This document shows, in pieces, positions 1-9,040 of a stretch of DNA of 32,538 bases. Every line of letters starts with the position of its first letter. Position 1 is the stretch's first letter. The position numbers and the translations under genes are program-made. The DNA is from an uncultured Clostridia bacterium. GTDB taxonomy: Bacteria > Bacillota > Clostridia > Christensenellales > UBA1242. Below the pieces are notes generated by a model. The model was not told the origin of the DNA, searched no databases, and saw only the letters and a list, made by a program, of their open reading frames with translations. The stretch is from assembly GCA_944380265.1 (NCBI GenBank), contig CALWGY010000009.1, positions 1-32,538 on the forward strand, in the 5' to 3' direction.

Positions 1-80
1 ATTGCAAGAATAGATGACTTTTATTTAGTTTAATAATGCCACCTAAAATTCTCTTTGCTATAAGCCAAGGAGGCTTTTTT

Positions 81-710
81 ATGTCAGCACAAATCAAATC
101 AAAATCAAGAGTTCGAGATAAAGGTGAAGTTTTCACCAACCCACGAGAAGTCAATGCGATGCTTGATCTAGTTAAACAAGAAACAGAAAGAATTGATAGC
201 AGATTTTTGGAACCTGCTTGTGGCAATGGCAACTTTTTGATTGAAATTCTTCGCCGAAAACTTGAAGTTGTCAAGGCAAGATACAAGAAAAGTCAATGGG
301 AATATGAAAAGAATGCTCTTATTGCAGTTATGTCAATTTATGGTGTAGACATCATGCAAGACAATATTGATGAATGTATAAAAAGACTTTTAAACTTATT
401 TGAAGATTATTATAAATCGCTTTTTAAAAAGCAGATTAAAACAGAATATTTAGAAATTGTGGAATTTGTTTTAACAAAAAATATTTTGTGTGGTGATGCC
501 TTAACAATGAAAACTAGCGTTGGACAACCAATTGTTTTTGCCGAATGGAGTTTTGTTAAAGGTAGTTTAGTTCAAAGACGAGATTTTTCTTATGAACAAC
601 TACTAACAAAAGATAAAAACGGACAACAAACATTACTTGGGGATTTTATTGAAAAACCAATAAAAACTTATCCTCTTGCCCATTATTTAGATTTAACAAA
701 GGAGAAATAA
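81..710 (+). CDS. DNA methyltransferase-like protein, SAM-binding part only
   Basis: First gene of a four-gene restriction-like operon. The start is set by AAGGAGG seven bases upstream of this ATG; an upstream in-frame ATG at 36 has no ribosome binding site. The 209-residue product has a class I methyltransferase motif I (FLEPACGNGNFL, residues 42-53), a motif II-like segment (YGVDIMQDN) and a GDAL segment. The catalytic motif IV (NPPY type) expected after GDAL is not visible; the protein instead runs into an EWSFVKGS...RRDFSY segment. The N-terminal block VFTNPREVNAMLDL resembles VFTSPKIVNEMLDL in the next gene, so the two look related. It may be the SAM-binding half or a regulatory subunit of a split N6-adenine methyltransferase. 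The methyltransferase fold is well supported; catalytic competence alone is doubtful. Confidence 0.8.
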   Translation: MSAQIKSKSRVRDKGEVFTNPREVNAMLDLVKQETERIDSRFLEPACGNGNFLIEILRRKLEVVKARYKKSQWEYEKNALIAVMSIYGVDIMQDNIDECIKRLLNLFEDYYKSLFKKQIKTEYLEIVEFVLTKNILCGDALTMKTSVGQPIVFAEWSFVKGSLVQRRDFSYEQLLTKDKNGQQTLLGDFIEKPIKTYPLAHYLDLTKEK

Positions 711-711
711 A

Positions 712-2217
712 ATGAGTAACAACACACATATGCCAGATGTTCTAAATTGTTTAGCTAATTTAAGTTCTGATGAAGTTTTTACTTCACCAAAAATTGTAAA
801 TGAAATGTTAGACCTTTTGCCACAAGAATTATTTGAAAATCCTGAAACAACATTTTTGGATCCTTGCACTAAATCAGGTGTGTTTTTGCGTGAAATAGCA
901 AAGCGTTTACTCGTTGGCCTTGAAAACAAATTACCTGATTTGCAAGAACGAATAAACCATATATTTACAAAACAACTATTTGGAATTGCAATAACAAGAT
1001 TAACATCCCTTCTATCTCGCCGAAGTTTATATTGTAGTAAAACGGCTGATGGTAAATATTCAATTTGTGATTGTTTTAATAATAATGATGGGAATGTTAA
1101 GTTTGACAATATTAAACACACATTTGAAAATCACAAATGTAAATATTGTGGTGTTAGTGATAATGTTGACACTTATGTTCGTGATGACAGCATGGAGACA
1201 TACGCTTATAAATTTATTCATACCGAAAATCCAAAGGAGATATTTAATATGAAATTTGATGTTATTATTGGCAATCCACCTTATCAATTAAGTGATGGTG
1301 GAGCACAGGCAAGTGCGACACCATTGTATGATAAATTTGTTTTACAAGCAAAAAGAATGAATCCAAGGTATCTATCAATGATTATACCATCTCGTTGGTT
1401 TGCTGGTGGAAAAGGTTTGGATAATTTTAGAAATGAAATGTTACATGATAATAGATTAAGGATTTTACATGATTTTATAAATTCATCTGATTGTTTCACA
1501 GGGGTTGAAATAAAAGGTGGAGTTTGCTTTTTCTTATGGGATAGAGACAATCGCGGAATGTGTGATGTATATACACACAAAGAAAATAACATTTCCCATT
1601 CTTTAAGAAAATTATTAGAAAATAATAATGATACATTTATTAGATACAATCAAGCAATAAGTATACTAGATAAAATAAATAAATGGGATGAAAAATCTTT
1701 TTCTTCAATAGTAAGTTCAAGAAAACCTTTTGGTTTTGCAACAAATTTTAATGATTTTAAAAAATGTGGTGATGATAGTTATATAAAAATATATGCAAAT
1801 AAAGCTGTAGGATATTTAGATAAAAATATAATAATTCCTAAAAATAGAGATATTGTAAATAAGTACAAAATATTTGTTCCCAAAGCTATTGGCAGTGGCA
1901 ATATATCAGAAGATTATATTAAACCAATATTGGGACTTCCAAACGCAGTATGTACTGAAACTTATATTATGATTGGTCCTTTTGACACTATAGAAACATG
2001 TAAAAATGTAATGAGTTATATAAATACAAAGTTTTTTCATTTTTTAATGGGATTAAAAAAAGTTACACAAGATGCAACCTCTAAAGTTTATGAATTAATA
2101 CCATTGCAAGATTTTACAAAAAGTTGGACAGATGAAGAACTTTATGTAAAATATATGTTAACAGACGAAGAAATTTCTTTTATTGAAAGTATGGTTCGTC
2201 CTGAAATAGGAGTATAA
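712..2217 (+). CDS. Eco57I-type N6-adenine DNA methyltransferase (R-M modification subunit)
   Basis: Predicted to methylate adenine in host DNA so that the operon's nuclease spares it. The 501-residue protein has motif I (FLDPCTKSGVF, about 48-58) and the catalytic motif IV IIGNPPYQ (NPPY at 188-191). Motif IV is followed by a segment typical of Eco57I-like enzymes (IIPSRWFAGGKG, VEIKGGVCFFLWDRDN). Between motifs I and IV lie two Cys pairs (SICDC near 119-121 and KCKYC near 143-146) that could form a zinc knuckle. The C-terminal third should include target recognition but shows no motif I can name. It starts one base after the previous stop with AAAGGAG upstream, and the next gene starts one base after its stop, so the operon is almost certainly co-transcribed. 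Confidence 0.9.
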   Translation: MSNNTHMPDVLNCLANLSSDEVFTSPKIVNEMLDLLPQELFENPETTFLDPCTKSGVFLREIAKRLLVGLENKLPDLQERINHIFTKQLFGIAITRLTSLLSRRSLYCSKTADGKYSICDCFNNNDGNVKFDNIKHTFENHKCKYCGVSDNVDTYVRDDSMETYAYKFIHTENPKEIFNMKFDVIIGNPPYQLSDGGAQASATPLYDKFVLQAKRMNPRYLSMIIPSRWFAGGKGLDNFRNEMLHDNRLRILHDFINSSDCFTGVEIKGGVCFFLWDRDNRGMCDVYTHKENNISHSLRKLLENNNDTFIRYNQAISILDKINKWDEKSFSSIVSSRKPFGFATNFNDFKKCGDDSYIKIYANKAVGYLDKNIIIPKNRDIVNKYKIFVPKAIGSGNISEDYIKPILGLPNAVCTETYIMIGPFDTIETCKNVMSYINTKFFHFLMGLKKVTQDATSKVYELIPLQDFTKSWTDEELYVKYMLTDEEISFIESMVRPEIGV

Positions 2218-2218
2218 A

Positions 2219-2998
2219 ATGAAGAAAAAATGGTTTCTTGTTTTTATGATGGTTGGAGTTTTAATGTTGTTAGTGAATATTGCTGTTACAATTTGGGGAT
2301 GTAATACGAATCCTACAAAAACTGATTGGTTAACATTGATTTCTGGGTGGATTAGTGGCATTGCTACTCTTATTGTTGGCATAATTGCTTATTTGCAAAG
2401 TAAAACTTATTCCTTACATACAATTAAATCTGAAATTAAAAATCAAATAAACAATGAGAAGCAAGAAATTTTAAATATTTTTAATGAGTTAACACAATTT
2501 TCTAAATATATAAAACTGTTAAATAATGTAGTAATTCAGAAAAATACAATGAAAAGTGAATTGGAATACAAATTAGATTTAGATGTATTGAGAGAACAAA
2601 TTTTAGCAATAACTACAAAAGTTCAAATATTTAACTATATTACAGATAATATGGAGCCAATCGTAAAACAACTTGAAGAAATATTAAATGAAACATATGA
2701 GTCTTATGAACAAATTAAAGAACATTTCAACAATGATAGCAAGTTATCAGTAATTATAAATAAAATAACAAAGAAAGTAATGGATTGGATTAAACAACTT
2801 GTAAAAATTAGAAATAACACCCTGAAAGAACTTGATGATTTATTAACAAACACTGAAAATTGTAAATCTATAATTGAAATAAACAGTTTATCTAAAAATA
2901 TTAAAGATAAATCAGAAAATGCAAAGAGCAATATAAAAAACTTAATAGATAGAATGATTGATCAACGAAAAGAAAAATCGGAGAAAACAAATGAATAA
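2219..2998 (+). CDS. Two-pass membrane protein with long coiled-coil-like tail inside an R-M-type operon
   Basis: I do not recognise a family. The 259-residue protein has two hydrophobic segments (about 4-27 and 37-60, the second containing GWISGIATLIVGIIAYL). About 200 polar, helix-favouring residues rich in Lys, Glu, Asn and Ile follow, with heptad-like spacing suggesting coiled coil. No enzymatic motif is visible. The gene is embedded in the operon: its ATG lies one base after the methyltransferase stop, with AGGAG in the end of that gene. Its own stop overlaps the helicase start by eight bases, which suggests translational coupling. A membrane anchor is unusual among restriction-modification genes; it could localise the system to the envelope or act as an effector, both inference. 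A later unrelated insertion is less likely given the tight junctions. Confidence 0.85.
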   Translation: MKKKWFLVFMMVGVLMLLVNIAVTIWGCNTNPTKTDWLTLISGWISGIATLIVGIIAYLQSKTYSLHTIKSEIKNQINNEKQEILNIFNELTQFSKYIKLLNNVVIQKNTMKSELEYKLDLDVLREQILAITTKVQIFNYITDNMEPIVKQLEEILNETYESYEQIKEHFNNDSKLSVIINKITKKVMDWIKQLVKIRNNTLKELDDLLTNTENCKSIIEINSLSKNIKDKSENAKSNIKNLIDRMIDQRKEKSEKTNE

Positions 2999-5507
2999 AG
3001 AATTTTTTCCAAGGCAAATAAAGCCCCAAGTTTATGCCTATGAAGATACAAATCCAAATCACAAAGGATTATTAAAGATTGGATATACCACAAAAGTAAA
3101 TGTGGAAGAAAGAGTTGCAGAACAATTTCCTGTTATCACACCAGACAAAATGCCATATAAAATTGTGTTTAGCGAAAGCACAATGCGAGAAGATGGCAGT
3201 TATTTTACCGACCATGATGTTCACAAATTATTAGAAAAGCAAGGATTTGATAATGTTGGTGGCGAATGGTTTAAATGTTCGGTTCGAGATATTCAAAGTG
3301 CAGTTTTCACAATAAAAAATAGAATTGAAAATAAAGAGCGAAGAACTCAAAATTTTAAACTTCGTCCTGAACAAACCCATGCCATAGACAAAACAATAAA
3401 ATACTTTAAATCAATTAAAGCAGAAAATCGCAAAATAACACCTCACTTTTTGTGGAACGCCAAAATGAGATTTGGAAAAACTTTTACAACCTATGAACTT
3501 GCCAAAACTATGGGATTAAAAAAAGTTTTAATACTTACATTCAAACCTGCAGTTGAAAGTTCATGGGAAGAAGATTTAAACTCACACATTGATTTTGAAG
3601 GCTGGCAATTTATTTCAAGACATACCGAGTTAAAGTTTGAAAATTTAGATATGTCAAAACCTATTGTTTGTTTTGGCTCTTTTCAAGATTATTTAGGTTT
3701 AAAAGATGGAATGATAAAGCCAAAGAATGAATGGGTTCATACAACTAATTGGGATTTGGTTGTGTTCGACGAATACCATTTTGGGGCTTGGCGTGAAAAT
3801 GCAAAAGATTTATTTGAAAAAGAAGATTATGATAAAGATGTTTCAAATAAGCTTTTTAATGACAATCAGAACGCAAGTGATGTTGAAGCGATTATGCCAA
3901 TAACAACAAATTATTATTTATATTTATCTGGCACGCCATTTAGAGCTATTGCCAATGGCGAATTTGTGGAAGAACAAATATACAACTGGACTTACTCTGA
4001 TGAGCAAAAAGCAAAAGAAGATTGGAAAGGTCCAAACAATCCTTATTCTAGTTTGCCAAGAATGGTTTTGATGACATATCAGTTGCCAGATGCAATTAGA
4101 GAGATTGCACTTAAAGGAGAATATAACGAATTTGATTTAAACACATTTTTTTCTGCAAAAGGAGATTATGAAAATGCAGAGTTTGTTTTTAAAGAAGAAG
4201 TTCAAAAATGGCTTGATTTAATTCGTGGAAACTACCTTGAAACAACTGTTGACAATTTAAAGCAAGGTGCAGAAAAAGCAATACTTCCCTTTACAACTAA
4301 CAAAGCAAATATGCAAGAAATTCTTGGGCACACATTATGGTTCTTGCCAAATGTTGCAAGTTGCTATGCGATGAATAATTTGTTGCATGAAAAACAAAAC
4401 TTATTTTATCAAAGTTATAACATTATTGTTTGTGCTGGAACTCGTGCAGGAATTGGTCTTGAAGCATTAAAACCAGTTAAAAAAGCAATGACAAGCGATC
4501 CATTAAAAACAAAAACTATTACTCTTTCTTGTGGTAAATTAACAACTGGTGTAACGGTCAAACCTTGGACTGGAATATTTATGTTAAGGAATTTATCAAG
4601 TCCAGAAACATATTTTCAATCTGCATTTAGAGTTCAATCTCCGTGGGTATTAAAAAATCCAACAGGACTTAATCCTAATGAAGATGAAATTATAAAAAAG
4701 GAATGCTACATATTTGACTTTGCTCCAGACCGTGCACTTAGACAAATTGAAGAATATTCTTGTAGATTAAACATTGATGATATAAATCCCGAACAAAAAG
4801 TTGCTGAATTTATCCAATTCTTACCAGTGCTATCTTATGATGGTATGACAATGAAAAATATTAGTCCTAGCGAACTTTTGGATATTGCGACAAGTGGAAC
4901 AACAGCAACCTTACTTGCTAGACGTTGGGAAAGTGCTTGTCTTGTTAATGTAGATAATATAACATTGGAAAGATTACTGAATAACCAACGAGCACTCGAT
5001 GCCTTAATGAATATTGAAGGCTTTAGAAATCTTAACTTGCAAAGTGACATTGAAATAATTGTTAATAAATCGAATGCCGTAAAGAAAATAAAAAAAGAAG
5101 CTTCACAGGAAGGCAGAGATTTAACTGATAAAGAAAAGAAAGAAATTTCTGAAGAAGAAAAAGAATACAAATCAAAGCGAAAACAAATTCAGGAAAAACT
5201 TATTAAGTTCGCAACTCGTATTCCAATTTTTATGTATTTAACCGATTATCGTGAACAAGTTCTAAAAGATGTTATAACCCAACTTGAGCCAGGTTTATTT
5301 AAAAGAGTTACAGGACTTGAAGTTAAAGACTTTGAACTTTTAACAAGTTTAGGGCTTTTTAATGCCGAACTTATGAACCAAGCAGTTTTCCAATTCCGTA
5401 GATATGAAGACAGTAGTTTGTCTTACACAGGTATAAACAAACATGCTGGCGAAGTTGTTGGTGGTTGGGATACTACAATCTCCTATGCTGATATGAAAAA
5501 AATTTAA
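2991..5507 (+). CDS. GIY-YIG nuclease fused to superfamily 2 helicase (restriction subunit)
   Basis: Predicted ATP-dependent restriction subunit. Residues about 13-100 form a GIY-YIG domain of the T5orf172/MUG113 type: VYAYED replaces GIY, LKIGYT is the YIG strand, R41 is the likely catalytic Arg and E92 (GGEWF) the likely metal-binding Glu. A superfamily 2 helicase follows, with motif I MRFGKT (159-164), motif II DEYH (260-263), motif III SGTP (313-316) and a motif VI-like FRVQSPW. The 838-residue start is chosen at the ATG with GGAG seven bases upstream; a TTG 33 bases earlier is also in frame. It overlaps the membrane-protein gene by eight bases. A charged Lys/Glu-rich linker lies in the C-terminal third. 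It forms a plausible R-M pair with the upstream methyltransferases. Confidence 0.9.
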   Translation: MNKEFFPRQIKPQVYAYEDTNPNHKGLLKIGYTTKVNVEERVAEQFPVITPDKMPYKIVFSESTMREDGSYFTDHDVHKLLEKQGFDNVGGEWFKCSVRDIQSAVFTIKNRIENKERRTQNFKLRPEQTHAIDKTIKYFKSIKAENRKITPHFLWNAKMRFGKTFTTYELAKTMGLKKVLILTFKPAVESSWEEDLNSHIDFEGWQFISRHTELKFENLDMSKPIVCFGSFQDYLGLKDGMIKPKNEWVHTTNWDLVVFDEYHFGAWRENAKDLFEKEDYDKDVSNKLFNDNQNASDVEAIMPITTNYYLYLSGTPFRAIANGEFVEEQIYNWTYSDEQKAKEDWKGPNNPYSSLPRMVLMTYQLPDAIREIALKGEYNEFDLNTFFSAKGDYENAEFVFKEEVQKWLDLIRGNYLETTVDNLKQGAEKAILPFTTNKANMQEILGHTLWFLPNVASCYAMNNLLHEKQNLFYQSYNIIVCAGTRAGIGLEALKPVKKAMTSDPLKTKTITLSCGKLTTGVTVKPWTGIFMLRNLSSPETYFQSAFRVQSPWVLKNPTGLNPNEDEIIKKECYIFDFAPDRALRQIEEYSCRLNIDDINPEQKVAEFIQFLPVLSYDGMTMKNISPSELLDIATSGTTATLLARRWESACLVNVDNITLERLLNNQRALDALMNIEGFRNLNLQSDIEIIVNKSNAVKKIKKEASQEGRDLTDKEKKEISEEEKEYKSKRKQIQEKLIKFATRIPIFMYLTDYREQVLKDVITQLEPGLFKRVTGLEVKDFELLTSLGLFNAELMNQAVFQFRRYEDSSLSYTGINKHAGEVVGGWDTTISYADMKKI

Positions 5508-5511
5508 CTAT

Positions 5512-5550
5512 AAAAAGACCACCTATTCTAATGATAGATGGTCTTTTTTT
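5512..5550 (+). terminator. Intrinsic terminator of the restriction-like operon
   Basis: The stem AAAGACCACCTAT pairs with ATAGATGGTCTTT with one mismatch and a seven-base loop, followed by a T run. It starts four bases after the helicase stop codon and closes the operon. Confidence 0.9.
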
Positions 5551-5610
5551 GCTATGTTTTTATTAAATTTTTAAGATTTTTCGCGAAATTTAAATTATTT
5601 TATTATAATT

Positions 5611-5640
5611 TTGCAATTTTTTATTTATATATGCTATATT
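5611..5640 (+). promoter_or_regulatory. Candidate promoter of the SLOG gene
   Basis: TTGCAA and TATATT are separated by 18 bases. Transcription would start near 5647 and leave a leader of about 85 bases. The upstream spacer also holds a TTTCGCGAAA palindrome (5579-5588), conspicuous in such AT-rich DNA. The match to consensus is moderate. Confidence 0.45.
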
Positions 5641-5703
5641 TTTGTCTACACCTATCGTTAGAATTGATGTTGAAATTATTTTTCAAAAAAGTCATCTAAC
5701 AAT

Positions 5704-5728
5704 GTTCTCTTTTGCTTAAAAGGAGAAC
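5704..5728 (+). promoter_or_regulatory. Hairpin that can hide the SLOG ribosome binding site
   Basis: GTTCTCTTTT can pair with AAAAGGAGAAC, with one bulged G and a four-base loop. The 3' arm contains the Shine-Dalgarno sequence AAAGGAG of the gene starting at 5732, so folding would reduce translation. The pairing is visible in the sequence; a regulatory role is inference. Confidence 0.45.
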
Positions 5729-5731
5729 TTA

Positions 5732-6175
5732 ATGCAAAATAAAATTGTTGCTTTCGCAGGACATAGATATGACTGGCATTACATAGGTGTAGAAGAAAAA
5801 CTTGTGCAAACTATTGAAGAACTAATCAATAAAGACTATACAGTATTTTATGACGGAAATTATGGAACTTTTGACAATAAGTGTAGAAACGCAGTTTTAA
5901 AACTTAAAAATAAATATCCACATATAAAACTTGTTTTAATTTTAACATATTATCATCACAACAAAGAAAAATATCCAATACCATCATACTACGATGAAAC
6001 CATTTTACCAGAACTAGAAGATTTACACTACAAACAAAAAATTATAAAACGAAATGAGTGGATAATCAACAATCGCGACTTACTTGTCTGTCACATCAAA
6101 GAAACCTACAAAAGCGGTGCATACAACACACTCAAATACGCCCAAAAACAAAACAAACCTATAATTTATATATAG
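5732..6175 (+). CDS. SLOG-family (YpsA/DUF1273-like) nucleotide-binding protein
   Basis: A 147-residue single-domain protein. It opens with a beta-strand and FAGHR, the GHR signature of SLOG/YpsA-type Rossmann proteins (about residues 7-11). It also has YDGNYGTFD (about 40-48), a glycine-containing nucleotide or sugar-phosphate binding loop, and ends in a beta-strand (KPIIYI). SLOG domains bind nucleotide-derived ligands, and several are found beside defence or conflict genes. The gene stands alone between the restriction-like operon's terminator and the converging TrlF gene. AAAGGAG sits seven bases before the ATG, within a possible hairpin. The partner or ligand cannot be read from sequence. 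Family assignment is fairly good; function is open. Confidence 0.75.
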   Translation: MQNKIVAFAGHRYDWHYIGVEEKLVQTIEELINKDYTVFYDGNYGTFDNKCRNAVLKLKNKYPHIKLVLILTYYHHNKEKYPIPSYYDETILPELEDLHYKQKIIKRNEWIINNRDLLVCHIKETYKSGAYNTLKYAQKQNKPIIYI

Positions 6176-6212
6176 ATAAAAAAATAAAACTTATTATAAG
6201 TCGTCTTTTTTG

Positions 6213-8985
6213 TTAAACAAGAGTATATTTATCTTTTCTAATATTAAATGCTTCTTTCCCACCCTCAAGAATTTCACAAATATGTCCTTGAATTCCTTTA
6301 TTATTTAAAATTCCTTTTTTATGATTACCATTTTCATCTGTTAAAATATTATTGTTTTCTATTGATCCAGAACGATATTCAAATCTAAAATTATCATTCG
6401 GACTATTGGTTCCCTCTTGATTTGCAATAATAATTTCTTCAGCATCCGCACCTAATACTATATTTGCATTATGAGTTACAAGAATTATTTGTCTGGTATT
6501 TTTTTTATTTCTTATAAACCCGACTAATTCATCATAAATAGATCTATTATCTAAATCATCTTCTGGTTGATCAATCAATATTGGACATTCTGCGTCAGCT
6601 AAACTAATTAAAAGTTTTAAAAGAACTAATGCTTTTTTACCAGGTGACATTGTTTGAATCTTATCGTTATCTAACTCTACCGTGTAAACAATGTTATACC
6701 AATTAGATAGGATACTTCGTAATGCTTCTTCTATAGTATTTCCACTTTTTAGATAAGAGATCCCATCTGGCATAAATAATGGGGAAATTAAACTAGATAA
6801 CAATTCTTCGTCTACATCTGAGGCTATACCATCATCGTAAAATTTATATATTCCTTTTAGTTTCTTATTATTAAATAAACTTTTAACATTTTCATCAAAT
6901 TTTTCTAATCTAAATGGTGCAGTTGCAATAAATTTCATAGAATTGTCAAAATCCGATGTTTTGCTATTAACCAACGAAACATATTTTTGATGAATGCTAT
7001 CAAATTGAGATAATTTATTTAAAATACATTTTAATAATTTATTAAAATTATCGCTTTCTTTTTTTATATCTTTTTCTAACTGCTCTCCGTATTTTAATTT
7101 TGTTTCTTCAATCTCAATATCGGAATTAAGTTGTTTTAATGTTTCTGTTTTTTCTAATATTATATCTTTTTCTTTAATTTGTTCAAAAAGTTCTTTTTGT
7201 TTTTTGTTGTATAAACTTATTTCTTTATCTAATTTTGATACTTCCTCTTTGACATATTTAAACCAAGTATCTTGCAATTCTTTTTCTTTTTCTTCTAAAA
7301 ATGTTAAGCATTTTGTATATAAACTTTCAGACAATTCATTAAGTTCATTAGGTGCTTTAATTTCAATGTTTGAATTTTGCAACATTTTCTTATCTCTATT
7401 TAAAGCATCCATCTTTAAAGATACTTCTTTGCTTTGTGTTTTTAGCAAATCATATTTTGCAACCTCTTCTTCGCTTATTTTTAACAATTGAGTTAATTTC
7501 TCGCGTTGTTTTTGTAGCTTTTTTATTTCATTACTAATAGTAAAAACATTTCCATTTTCATTTAGTTGTGAAGATAATAATTTTAAATTTTCATTAGATT
7601 TGATTAAATCATATATTTCCTTATCCAATTCTACTTTTATATTGTCTAAATTTTTATTAAAATCATTATATGCTTGTTTAATTTCACTATCTTGCAATAT
7701 AACATCTTGTATAATGTTGTCTATTTCGTTTTTTTCTTCTTGGTTATCACTTAAACGATTTAAGTATGTTTGTGGAATATAAACAATATGTCTTTTATCA
7801 CTTGAACCGTCACTAACAAAACCATCTTTCCAATAAACTTTTAAATTAGAAATAATAAATTCATTTCCTTTAAATTTTTGTTTATATTGCTCATTGTCTA
7901 TTTGTTTTACCATATTATTTAAAACAATTGATTTTCCAGTAGATCTGCCACCTATAAAACAAGTTAAATTGGGATTAAACATAATTGGTTTTGTTGAAAA
8001 CCTATCATCATTTATTATTACTTTCTCTATTACATTATAATTTCTTTTTTTATTAGGGGAACTACTTGAAATTTGTACTCTTTCTTTTGGTTCATATATT
8101 ATTTGCTTTAAACCTTCAAAAGTACAATCAGCTTTTATCCAACAAAAGCAATCATTATCAGGCTTTAAAATTTTATCATTGGAATGTGCATCGCATCCAT
8201 GAATGCAAGGTTTTAATCTACCATATTTTTCAATTATTTCTTGTTTATTATGTCCCTCTTTCTCTCCCAAAAAATATTTTATATCCCCTTCATTTGAAGA
8301 AAAAATTACATCTGAAAAATAATATATAGCATCTCTCATCGCAGTAAGATTTGAATTTGCACTTTCCCTACTAGGATTGCCAATGCCTGACGCTCCGTCA
8401 TTTGAACTGTTTGAAACAGCAATCACAACATTTTCTCTTAATTCTTTATCCTTATTAAGAATATTTTTTAATTCAGTTAAGTCTATAACATATTGTTGTA
8501 TACCTTCATTGTACGCTACATTATCATCTAAATTTGAATTAAATAATCTGCCAAGTTTTATAAAGTCTTCTTTTATAGGATGAAAAATATTATCCTTATA
8601 TGAGAATGTCAATTGGCTAAATAGTTTACTATCAAGTTGAGATACAATACTAGGATTACATAACAAATGCACGTTTAAAGCAGATTTGCGCGAAACTGGT
8701 ACAACTCTCATTTCAATATTTGGTAATATTAAATCAAATTTTTTAGGCAAAATATTATCAGACATGATTTTTCTATAATTATCAATTGAAAAATAATCCG
8801 TAATTCCTAAAACTGAAACCTTTTTTGTTTCATCATCACATTCAATATAACTAATAATATCATTGTAAAAATTGTTCCATTGTTCATCTATTGTAGAACC
8901 CTTAAATTGATTATTTTTTTTTTGTTCCTGGTGTATGTATATGTAAATCCCATCTTCTCCATTCTGAACCCTTTGTATATTCCAT
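6213..8985 (-). pseudogene. TrlF-like PHP domain + ABC/SMC-type ATPase, frameshifted at an A10 tract
   Basis: The gene starts at 8985 with AAGGAG upstream and encodes MEYTKGSEWRRWDLHIHTPG, a PHP N-terminus with metal-binding HIH (15, 17). Three lysine codons later it meets TAA at an A10 run. Removing one A restores a single frame into the long open segment that begins at 8765, giving about 923 residues. The rest has a PHP-type HGCDAHS (about 262-267), Walker A GGRSTGKS (about 345-352), a long coiled coil, an SPGKK signature, Walker B ILIDQPEDDLD and the switch His in VTHN. This is the layout of TrlF-type PHP-ATPases, seen near defence genes. As sequenced, only the fragment without the HIH motif could be made. 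It may be a true pseudogene, a phase-OFF state, a slippage-rescued gene or a sequencing error. Confidence 0.85.
8914..8923 (-). repeat. A10 homopolymer causing the trlF frameshift
   Basis: Ten consecutive A on the coding strand, 63 bases into trlF. Ten A puts TAA directly in frame; nine would read through in the frame of the downstream 850 codons. Such a run is a natural site for replication or transcriptional slippage. Confidence 0.9.
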
Positions 8986-9040
8986 TATATTTTTCTCCTT
9001 ATATATTTCATCTAACTTTTAAAAATTTTTTAACAATGTT

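Noticed and set aside
36..80. Upstream in-frame ATG for the first methyltransferase-like gene
   Set aside because: No ribosome binding site, while AAGGAGG stands at proper distance from the ATG at 81.
67..80. Small hairpin AAGCC/GGCTT with T6 before the first gene as a terminator
   Set aside because: The stem is only five base pairs and its loop is the Shine-Dalgarno; it is more simply the ribosome binding site region.
693..1121. Long minus-strand frame across the methyltransferase junction
   Set aside because: It lies antisense to two well-supported genes and shows no domain or ribosome binding site.
8765..8767. ATG at 8765 as the true start of the TrlF-like protein
   Set aside because: No Shine-Dalgarno is there, and the PHP N-terminus with HIH lies upstream in a frame one base off, with its own AAGGAG.
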